A DNA stretch of 33,052 bases from Alphaproteobacteria bacterium (GTDB taxonomy: Bacteria; Pseudomonadota; Alphaproteobacteria; Sphingomonadales; Emcibacteraceae), in NCBI GenBank assembly GCA_013152755.1, contig JAADFR010000104.1, positions 7,899 to 40,950 on the forward strand. The letters run 5' to 3'. The position numbers were made by a program, and so were the translations under genes. The notes beneath the pieces are model-generated. The model saw nothing but the letters and a program-made list of their open reading frames with translations, searched no databases and was not told where the DNA came from. Positions 26,664-33,052 of the stretch are shown in pieces. The stretch's first letter is position 1. The number at the start of each line of letters is the position of its first letter.

Positions 26664-28847
26664 TCAGCCCAGATGTTTTAATACCAATCTCAAGTGAAAT
26701 GTGCTGGACGGCGTGATGTCCCGGTCAGAGGTAAGCCGCTTTTCAAAACTCAAACCGAACTCCAGACATTCATTCTTGAATTTGATGCCAGCATTATATG
26801 AAATTGTGTCATTTTTAAGTAAATCATGGACCCAGCTTCCATGAACGGCCCATTTATCGGCAAAGAGATAACGCAGGCCAAGGCCCAATTCCTTATTATT
26901 CTGCAATTCCGTATTGGTCAGGTCAGTGGTATCACGATCAAGGTCAAGATAACGGACCGAAGCGCGGATTTTTTTGGTTCCACCGGAGAGAATCATCTCA
27001 TTGCGCCGTAGTCTGAAACTGTTTCTGTCCAGCCTGAACCGGTGAACATAATCAATATAATCGCCAAGGATGAGGTCAAGCCGTCCCACAAAGTCCGAGG
27101 ATTTACCCTCAAAGCCACTGCCAATAGGAAAGGTCTCGGATGATTGCAGACGGAAGCTCTGACCAAGGGTGGCAATGGCACTGATCTTTCCGGCATAAAG
27201 GGAATAGCGGATACCGTAATTAATCCGGGTGCCGCCCTCCCACCGATCATAACCGTTATAGCGGTTATGGCTGAACAGGTTATTCTCATCAAACTCAAAA
27301 TTCCGGCTGTCTTCGTTGACGATGTCACTGGTATTCTGATTGTTGGGGGCAAAAATGATCGACACCAGCGGTTCAATAACCTGTTGAGTGCTATCCCCGT
27401 TTTTGATGAAGGGCAGTTTCCAGTCAATGGCAAATTTTGGCAAGATACGGCTATAGGTGCCGTCCTTGCCGCCGTGAATAGGCTGGTCTTGTTTGTCTGC
27501 GGACGTGATACGGAAAACATCCCCGCGCAGACTGGCGGTAAAAGTATAGAAATCACCAAGGCTGGTTTTCAGGGGCAATTTCCATGCCGCATCAAGGCTC
27601 ATGCGCTGTGAATTCAGCCCGTTGGTGCGCACGATGGAAACCCCGCTGGCATCAATGGTAAACTGGTTGCCCCATTTGCCGGGGGTCGAGGCTATGTTCA
27701 GGTCAAAGGCGGGCAGGGCTTGTCCGGTGGTGGCGCTGTTGTCTTCCTCATCAAGCCCCTGAAAGCCGTATAGGCCTGCGGTAAAATAACTGCGCCCGGT
27801 GAAATTTTCTATTTTGGCATGACTTTTCAGTACATCAGACCTGTCCTGATAATAACGGCGCAAATAGGTATCATCACTGACCCAGCGCACGGCATAGTCC
27901 CATTGCCATTTGTCGCCAATGAAGTCCAGTTTGTCCAGATCAAATTTACCGCCGGAAAAAATATGTCCCCGGACTTCCCGGTTGCCGGTACCAATCTGGC
28001 CAATGTCCCGGTCAAGGGCATTGGTGGCGGACCCGCTAATAAAGAACTGCCCATTCCCCGTATGCTGACGATAGGTTCCCGCCAGAACAACGCCTTCTTT
28101 GGTGGTAAAGATCGGTGCCAGCGTGATGTCTTTATTAGGGGCCAGCGTGAAATAATAGGGCACGGTTACATTGAGGCCCAATTCCGACGATGTGGCGAAT
28201 TCCGGGGTCAGGAATCCTGAGGCGGAATGTACGGTTGGGTCCGGATGAGAGAAATACGGGGTATAGAGAATGGGAATCCCGCCAATTTCCAGAACGACAT
28301 TTTTATAACGGATAACCCGGTCATTCTCGTCATGGGTAATGGTATCGGCTTTGATCTGCCACAGGGGTTCGCGCTGACCGTCTGTGTTACATGTTTTGCA
28401 GGGGGAATAGGCCGCCTGCTTGAATATGGTCTTGCCGCCAATGCGGGTGCCTTCACGGGCCACAAGGTGACCGTCATCAGAAAACAAAACCCGCACATTC
28501 CGGATGAAGCCATCTTTAAGGCCATCTTTGAGGACGGTTTCCGACATGAACATGATATTTCCGTTGTTGTCACGGATGGTAATATTGCCGGTGGCACGGA
28601 CTTCCTGTGTTTTGCGGTTAAAGACAACCTTGTCCGCTTTTAGAACCTTGCCTTCTTGAAAGAGGGTAACGTCTCCGGTGGCCGTTATCAGGTTGTTGTC
28701 ACCATCATATTCAATTTTCCCGGCGGAGAAATTAATCTTCTCTTGTGGGTCAGCGGCAACGGCTTTGTCATCGGCTTGGCTGGCAAGCGCGGATGTTGAC
28801 AAGAAAGTCCCTGATAACAGGCCTATGAGAATTATTCTGAATACCAT
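26664..28847 (-). CDS. lptD: LPS-assembly protein LptD
   Basis: The outer-membrane barrel that inserts lipopolysaccharide into the outer leaflet, working with LptE. A signal peptide ends near ALAS (residue 23). An OstA/LptA-like jelly-roll domain (about 35-140) is followed by the LptD barrel region (about 300 to the end), finishing in a Leu-rich strand with C-terminal HLG. Cysteines occur at 150 and 153 (SPCKTCNT) and at 694 (NECLEFG). E. coli instead has two early and two adjacent late cysteines, so the disulfide pattern must differ. Length is 727 residues. It is divergent from pepA and precedes surA. Confidence 0.95.
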   Translation of the reverse strand: MVFRIILIGLLSGTFLSTSALASQADDKAVAADPQEKINFSAGKIEYDGDNNLITATGDVTLFQEGKVLKADKVVFNRKTQEVRATGNITIRDNNGNIMFMSETVLKDGLKDGFIRNVRVLFSDDGHLVAREGTRIGGKTIFKQAAYSPCKTCNTDGQREPLWQIKADTITHDENDRVIRYKNVVLEIGGIPILYTPYFSHPDPTVHSASGFLTPEFATSSELGLNVTVPYYFTLAPNKDITLAPIFTTKEGVVLAGTYRQHTGNGQFFISGSATNALDRDIGQIGTGNREVRGHIFSGGKFDLDKLDFIGDKWQWDYAVRWVSDDTYLRRYYQDRSDVLKSHAKIENFTGRSYFTAGLYGFQGLDEEDNSATTGQALPAFDLNIASTPGKWGNQFTIDASGVSIVRTNGLNSQRMSLDAAWKLPLKTSLGDFYTFTASLRGDVFRITSADKQDQPIHGGKDGTYSRILPKFAIDWKLPFIKNGDSTQQVIEPLVSIIFAPNNQNTSDIVNEDSRNFEFDENNLFSHNRYNGYDRWEGGTRINYGIRYSLYAGKISAIATLGQSFRLQSSETFPIGSGFEGKSSDFVGRLDLILGDYIDYVHRFRLDRNSFRLRRNEMILSGGTKKIRASVRYLDLDRDTTDLTNTELQNNKELGLGLRYLFADKWAVHGSWVHDLLKNDTISYNAGIKFKNECLEFGLSFEKRLTSDRDITPSSTFHLRLVLKHLG

Positions 28848-29012
28848 ATTATGTTATTTACATATTTTTCTTTTGGTTGCCTATTTTTATTTCGCCTTCA
28901 TGTGATATGGCGTTGAAATAAGTAATAATTTACACTTGCGCAATGACTTTTACAGCAGTATCAGTCATTATGGAACTGCATAAAAATATAGTTGGTCACA
29001 ATTGAGGCAATA
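28848..29012. other. Divergent intergenic region between lptD and pepA
   Basis: This AT-rich 165-base stretch must hold the start signals of both genes. For pepA the best pair I can see is TTGCGC (28936-28941) with TATCAG (28959-28964) at 17 bases, which is weak. A palindrome TTGCGCAA is at 28936-28943. The ribosome-binding site for pepA is GAGG at 29004-29007. Nothing else is recognisable. Confidence 0.35.
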
Positions 29013-30506
29013 ATGAATATAAAATTTATCAAAAATAGCTCTCCCACCTCTGATTCACACGTTATTTTCGTTTACGGCGACCGGGAATTATCGGCCAGTG
29101 CCAGCAAAGTGGATAAGGCAACGGACGGCCTGATCAGCCGGGCGATGATGGTCGGTCATTTTGAAGGAAAATTTGGTCAGACCATTGATCTTGTGGCCCC
29201 TGCGGGGCTGGACATTAACCGGGTTCTGGTTGTGGGGCTTGGGGATGAGGCAGATCTTGATGAGGTAAAATCACAAAAAATCGGCGGCAAAATCATGGCG
29301 AGCCTGATTGCATCCGGCGATGAGAGCCTGTCTATTGCGGCGGATACGCCGAAAAAGGCCAATATCTCCGGCGCGGAATTTGCCGCCCATCTGGGTTTTG
29401 GGATTCGTTTGCGCCGTTACCGGTTTGATAAATATTTCACCAAACAGGAAGAGGCGAAAAAACCGTCACTCATCGGGGTGCAACTTATGTGCGCCGCCCA
29501 GACGGGGGCGCAAAATATATTTGATGATCTGGACCGGGTGGCAGACGGAGTGAGCTTCGCCCGTGATCTGGTGACGGAGCCGGGCAATGTGGTTTATCCG
29601 GAAAGCTATGCCGAAAAGATCAAGGAACTGTCGGATGTGGGCATTGATGTGGAAATCCTTGCCGAGGATCAGATGGAAGAACTGGGCATGGGGGCGTTGC
29701 TGGGCGTAGGGCAGGGCAGTGCGTGCGAATCCCATCTGGTGATTATGCATTGGAATGGCTCGGAAAATGACGATGAACCGCCGGTGGCTTTTGTGGGCAA
29801 GGGGGTGACTTTTGATACGGGCGGAATATCCTTGAAGCCCGGCGCCGGGATGGAGGATATGAAGTTCGATATGGGCGGGTCCGCCGCCGTGGTTGGTGCC
29901 ATGTTGGCCCTGGCGGGGCGAAATGCCAAGGTGAATGCTATCGGGGTTGTGGGGCTTGTGGAAAATATGCCGTCCAGCACGGCACAGCGTCCCGGTGACG
30001 TGGTCACTAGCATGTCCGGCCAGACCATCGAAGTGATCAATACGGACGCCGAAGGCCGTTTGGTGCTTGCGGACGCGCTCTGGTACACGCAGGACCGTTT
30101 TCAGCCAAAGTTCATCATTGACCTTGCCACCCTGACCGGGGCCATGATGGTGGCCTTGGGGCATGAATATGCCGGGATATTCTCCAACGATGATGATCTC
30201 TGCGAAAATCTTTCCAAGGCAGGGGCGCAGGTGGATGAACCGGTATGGCGGATGCCCATCGGCAAAGCCTATGACAAGCTGATCGATTCCAAGATTGCCG
30301 ATATGAAAAATATTGGCGGAAAATATGCCGGCAGCATCACGGCGGCGCAGTTTCTGCAACGCTTTGTCAATGATGTGCCATGGGTCCATATTGACATTGC
30401 CGGAACCGCCTGGAAAACAGAGGCCTCGGACGTTGCAGACCGGGGGGCTACTGGATACGGGGTTCGGCTTCTGGATCAGCTGGTACGTGAGTTTTATGAG
30501 GATTAA
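29013..30506 (+). CDS. pepA: Leucyl aminopeptidase (M17 family)
   Basis: A two-metal cytosolic aminopeptidase that removes N-terminal residues from peptides; in E. coli PepA also binds DNA. The metal-binding and catalytic blocks are GKGVTFDTGGISLKP, FDMGGSAAVVGAM and the M17 signature NTDAEGRLVLADAL. The frame is open from a TTG at 28992, but the ATG at 29013 with GAGG 5 bases before it is the better start, giving 497 residues. holC follows after 30 bases, as in many proteobacteria. Confidence 0.96.
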   Translation: MNIKFIKNSSPTSDSHVIFVYGDRELSASASKVDKATDGLISRAMMVGHFEGKFGQTIDLVAPAGLDINRVLVVGLGDEADLDEVKSQKIGGKIMASLIASGDESLSIAADTPKKANISGAEFAAHLGFGIRLRRYRFDKYFTKQEEAKKPSLIGVQLMCAAQTGAQNIFDDLDRVADGVSFARDLVTEPGNVVYPESYAEKIKELSDVGIDVEILAEDQMEELGMGALLGVGQGSACESHLVIMHWNGSENDDEPPVAFVGKGVTFDTGGISLKPGAGMEDMKFDMGGSAAVVGAMLALAGRNAKVNAIGVVGLVENMPSSTAQRPGDVVTSMSGQTIEVINTDAEGRLVLADALWYTQDRFQPKFIIDLATLTGAMMVALGHEYAGIFSNDDDLCENLSKAGAQVDEPVWRMPIGKAYDKLIDSKIADMKNIGGKYAGSITAAQFLQRFVNDVPWVHIDIAGTAWKTEASDVADRGATGYGVRLLDQLVREFYED

Positions 30507-30536
30507 GCCTGTTATTGATAGAGAGACCCATCTCTA

Positions 30537-30986
30537 ATGACTGAGGTCAGCTTTTATCACTTGTTGCATCTGCCGTTGAATGTTGCTTTGCCAAAGTTAC
30601 TGGAAAAGGTGAGCGGAGCCGGGTTGCGGGCGGTGGTCAAGGTCGGGTCGGAAGACCGCATGAAAGAGCTTGATCATATTCTCTGGACTTTCCGCAAAAG
30701 CAGCTTCTTGCCCCACGGCACCATGAAGGACAAATTTTCAGAAGATCAGCCGATTTACCTGACCACCGGGGATGAGAATCCGGCAGGGGCCACGGTTTTA
30801 ATATTGGTGGACAGTATGGAATCGGATTTTCTGGACAAATATGATCGCTGTCTTGAGATGTTCGACGGCACGGATGATGCGGCGGTTACTGCGGCGCGGG
30901 TGCGTTGGAAAAGCTATAAAGAGGCGGGCCATGATCTGACTTACTGGCAGCAGACCGAGCAGGGCGGATGGTCGAAAAAGGCCTGA
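30537..30986 (+). CDS. holC: DNA polymerase III chi subunit
   Basis: The clamp-loader-associated subunit that links the polymerase to single-strand-binding protein. The family pattern is visible: SFYHLLHLPLNVALPKLLEK at the start, DRMKELDHILWTFRKSSFLPHG in the middle, VLILVDSM next, and a Trp/Tyr-rich C terminus (YWQQTEQGGW). Length is 149 residues. The pepA-holC order supports the call. Its TGA lies two bases from the stop codon of the convergent DUF188 gene. Confidence 0.92.
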   Translation: MTEVSFYHLLHLPLNVALPKLLEKVSGAGLRAVVKVGSEDRMKELDHILWTFRKSSFLPHGTMKDKFSEDQPIYLTTGDENPAGATVLILVDSMESDFLDKYDRCLEMFDGTDDAAVTAARVRWKSYKEAGHDLTYWQQTEQGGWSKKA

Positions 30987-30988
30987 TC

Positions 30989-31453
30989 TCAGGCGTTTAA
31001 TTTCAGCTGAATCTCTTTTTCAAGAGCTTGAAGAAAATTGGATTTATCCGTTTTGCTAAAGCTCGGGTTATAGCCCTTGCTCTCGCCGGTTTCCCTGAGG
31101 TGGGCTTTCAGGTCACGCATGGCCACGGCCATGCCGATGTTATCCGGTGAAAAAGCCTTGCCTGTTGGCCCGATTACGACGGCATCATTATCAAGGCATC
31201 TTTTGGCCAGCAGAATATCAGCGGTCACGGCGATACCATTGCTGTCAATATGATCCGCAATCCAATCATCGGCAACATCGGGTCCATCCGGCACAACAAT
31301 TTTCTGCACCAGAGGTCCAACCTCCATACGCATCCATTGATTGCTGACAATATAGACTTTAAGTCCGTGGCGGTAAGATACTTTAAGGATTTCATCCTTA
31401 ACCGGGCAGGCATCCGCATCCACAAAAATAGAAATCTGGCTTTTATCGGTCAT
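30989..31453 (-). CDS. DUF188 (YaiI/YqxD) family protein
   Basis: A 154-residue protein of the YaiI/YqxD family, which is predicted to have a PIN-like nuclease fold. The acidic N-terminal motif FVDADACPVKDEI, the middle block PDGPDVADDWIADH and the AVTADILLAKR segment are characteristic. The experimental function of the family is not known to me; a metal-dependent nuclease is a structural inference only. It lies 7 bases after the OmpA-like gene and converges on holC. Confidence 0.9.
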   Translation of the reverse strand: MTDKSQISIFVDADACPVKDEILKVSYRHGLKVYIVSNQWMRMEVGPLVQKIVVPDGPDVADDWIADHIDSNGIAVTADILLAKRCLDNDAVVIGPTGKAFSPDNIGMAVAMRDLKAHLRETGESKGYNPSFSKTDKSNFLQALEKEIQLKLNA

Positions 31454-31460
31454 TTGTCAG

Positions 31461-31904
31461 TCAATCCCGGCGGCTTGTGATGGTAATGCTGTCGTTTTCA
31501 TGGTTATCTTGCGGGCCGATTGATTTCAATATCAATCTATTGTGCCTGATGCCGCTCTGTTCAAGGAAGTTTTTTGCCATTAAGCCCCTGTTAAAGGCGA
31601 TACGCACGGCTTCATGTCTGGCGGCTTCCGGCGTTAAATTACGTATGCCTGTGGGGGCAGAGGCATAACTGTGGATATAAACCGGGATATTGAATTTGGC
31701 GACCTTTTCAGCCCACTGGCGGATCATTTCCCGGTTGTTGTCCGTCAGTTGAACTTCACCCTTTAAAAACCGAAGCCTTAAAGGGCTGATCTCGGTCACT
31801 TCGCGGGCCTGTAAGAAAATCTTTTCGTTCAGCGCTTCCGCATTTGCCGTGCCCCCGGCATCTGGTGCGGCGGCGATAAGGCTTAACCATAATGCGGAGG
31901 TCAT
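31461..31904 (-). CDS. Small OmpA/MotB-like domain protein
   Basis: A 147-residue protein. From about residue 40 it resembles an OmpA/MotB C-terminal peptidoglycan-binding domain: LRLRFLKGEVQLTDNN, then YIHSYASA in place of the usual I-x-GHTD, then EAVRIAFNRGLMAKNFLEQSGI and RLILKSIG. The first 20 or so residues are hydrophobic and end in TANA, like a signal peptide, but there is no Lys or Arg in the n-region. An in-frame stop lies just upstream, so no longer N terminus is available. It sits between suhB and the DUF188 gene. Cell-wall binding is inferred from the fold only. Confidence 0.6.
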   Translation of the reverse strand: MTSALWLSLIAAAPDAGGTANAEALNEKIFLQAREVTEISPLRLRFLKGEVQLTDNNREMIRQWAEKVAKFNIPVYIHSYASAPTGIRNLTPEAARHEAVRIAFNRGLMAKNFLEQSGIRHNRLILKSIGPQDNHENDSITITSRRD

Positions 31905-31916
31905 GGAAAGTATGGC

Positions 31917-32741
31917 TCAGGACTCCTTGTTATCGGCCTTGGCAGCTTTGCGGGCCTTGGCCAGAAGGCGGGACAGGGGGCCGTGAATGACATTGTTGGT
32001 CGCCAGAATTTCGCCGGTTTCATAGGCTTTGTCTTTGCCGTCAAAGGTGGTGACGCTGCCGCCTGCTTCCCGGACCAGTAGGATCCCGGCGGCGATGTCC
32101 CATTTATTCAGGTTCTTTTCCCAGAAGCCTTCATACCGTCCGGCGGCAACATAGGCAAGATCAAGGGCAGCGGAGCCAAAACGGCGCACGCCGGAGACTT
32201 CACCCATGATGGTGCTGAGGCTGTGGATGAACTCTTTATGGCCTGGCGTGCCGTGAAAGGGAATGCCGGTGGCCAGCAGGCTGTCTATCATATTGCGGCG
32301 GGCGGAAACCCGAATTTTCATTTCATTCAGAAATGCCCCGCGACCTTTTTCCGCCCAATATGTATCATCCGTAATGGGGTTATAGATAACACAGGCGGTA
32401 ATTTCGCCCTTTTGTTCCAATGCGATGGAAATACAAAAGTGAGGTATGCCGTGGAGGAAGTTTGTCGTGCCGTCCAGCGGGTCCACGATCCAGCGGCCAC
32501 TACCGTCCCCCAGATTTATCTCCCCTTCTTCTTCCAGAAGAAACGCAATATTGGGCCGGGCACGGAACAGCTCTTCCTTGATGATTTTTTCGGCTTTCAG
32601 GTCGGCGGAGGAGACGAAATCAGCAGGGCCCTTGCGGGATACCTGAAGCTTTTCGACCTCGTTGAAATCGCGGTTTAATTTGCGGCCAGCTTTCTGGGCG
32701 GCCATTTCCATGACATTAATGACGGCTGATTTTAAAGCCAT
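31917..32741 (-). CDS. suhB: Inositol monophosphatase family protein (SuhB-like)
   Basis: A magnesium-dependent phosphatase of 274 residues. The family motifs are present: the first-metal acidic run LEEEGE, DPLDGTTNFLHG with the catalytic aspartates, and the C-terminal WDIAAGILLVREAGG. SuhB homologues hydrolyse inositol-1-phosphate and in E. coli also assist rRNA antitermination; which role applies here is not visible. It lies 33 bases after efp, an order common in alphaproteobacteria. Confidence 0.92.
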   Translation of the reverse strand: MALKSAVINVMEMAAQKAGRKLNRDFNEVEKLQVSRKGPADFVSSADLKAEKIIKEELFRARPNIAFLLEEEGEINLGDGSGRWIVDPLDGTTNFLHGIPHFCISIALEQKGEITACVIYNPITDDTYWAEKGRGAFLNEMKIRVSARRNMIDSLLATGIPFHGTPGHKEFIHSLSTIMGEVSGVRRFGSAALDLAYVAAGRYEGFWEKNLNKWDIAAGILLVREAGGSVTTFDGKDKAYETGEILATNNVIHGPLSRLLAKARKAAKADNKES

Positions 32742-32774
32742 TTGACGTAGTCCTTCAAAAAAATTCTATTGGCG

Positions 32775-33052
32775 CTATTTGGCGCGTTCAACATAAGTAC
32801 TTTCAGCAACATTTACCACGATGCGATCCCCGACGCCGACAAAAGGCGGCACCATCACCCGGCTGTCATTATCCATGATGGCGGGCTTGTTGGAGGAGGT
32901 CGCGGTTTGTCCTTTGACAACCGGTTCAGTTTCAACCACTTCGAGGGTCACATTTTGCGGCAGAGTAACGCTAAGGGGGCTGTCATCATAGGATTCAATA
33001 ACCACTTCCATACCGTCCTGCAGGAAGGCCGCCTGTTCACCAACAAGGTCAG
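32775..33052 (-). CDS. efp: Elongation factor P, C-terminal part (cut by window edge)
   Basis: Only the last 92 or so residues are in the window; the frame continues past 33052. The visible part covers the end of the middle domain ([20 protein letters not shown]) and the C-terminal OB domain with [19 protein letters not shown] and the ending [10 protein letters not shown]...YVERAK. The Met at 33011 is internal and not the start. EF-P relieves ribosome stalling at proline runs; its modified lysine lies in the missing N-terminal domain. Confidence 0.95.
   Translation of the reverse strand, partial: DLVGEQAAFLQDGMEVVIESYDDSPLSVTLPQNVTLEVVETEPVVKGQTATSSNKPAIMDNDSRVMVPPFVGVGDRIVVNVAESTYVERAK

Noticed and set aside
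29466-30389. Long minus-strand open frame (307 codons) opposite pepA
   Set aside because: It is His/Gly/Ile-rich with no recognisable motif and sits opposite the conserved M17 domain of pepA.
1-33052. Mobile element, defence island, prophage or biosynthetic cluster
   Set aside because: Every confident gene belongs to a conserved housekeeping family, gaps are short, and no transposase, integrase, restriction, CRISPR or toxin-antitoxin gene is visible.

Overview
This window looks like a stretch of alphaproteobacterial core chromosome. I cannot name the genus from the sequence alone. The main reasons are the gene order (rpsF-rpsR-rplI-dnaB-alr, then radA-cvpA-purF; fabD-fabG-acpP-fabF-mltG; yicC-gmk; lptD-surA-pdxA-rsmA; pepA-holC; efp-suhB), a class II DAHP synthase, a long acidic tail on ribosomal protein L9, and palindromic repeats of the GTCAT...ATCCA type. 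Coding density is very high. I see no tRNA, rRNA, CRISPR array, insertion sequence, integrase, phage gene or toxin-antitoxin pair, and no gene-free stretch above 300 bases.

Layout. (1) 1-5889, plus strand: class II DAHP synthase, NAD+ synthetase, a zinc-motif-poor glutamyl-tRNA synthetase and cysteinyl-tRNA synthetase, closely packed. (2) 5890-6150: a convergent gap filled by two paired palindromic repeats. (3) 6151-16147, minus strand: rpsF-rpsR-rplI ending in a clear intrinsic terminator, then dnaB-alr-mlaE-mlaF-radA-cvpA-purF-SDR with several stop/start overlaps. (4) 16148-20951, plus strand: fabD-fabG, acpP, fabF and mltG (fatty acid synthesis, then a peptidoglycan transglycosylase). (5) 20948-21716, minus strand: a second SDR whose reading frame appears to be broken by one extra base near its 3' end. 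(6) 21773-23300, plus strand: yicC and gmk. (7) 23301-23394: another paired repeat in a convergent gap. (8) 23395-28847, minus strand: lptD-surA-pdxA-rsmA, i.e. outer-membrane assembly followed by vitamin B6 synthesis and rRNA methylation. (9) 29013-30986, plus strand: pepA-holC. (10) 30989-33052, minus strand: efp (cut by the window edge), suhB, a small OmpA-domain protein and a DUF188 protein.

Functionally the genes cover translation (S6, S18, L9, GluRS, CysRS, RsmA, EF-P), replication and repair (DnaB, RadA, HolC), envelope building (MlaE/MlaF, Alr, MltG, LptD, SurA, fatty acid synthesis) and central biosynthesis (DAHP synthase, NadE, PurF, PdxA, Gmk).

I did not find a convincing undescribed system. 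The observations most worth checking are the apparent one-base frameshift in the second SDR gene, and the three paired palindromes confined to two convergent junctions. Smaller points are an antisense-facing terminator-like hairpin between cvpA and purF, a possibly leaderless yicC, the lone MlaE/MlaF pair, and the small OmpA-domain protein with a poor signal sequence.
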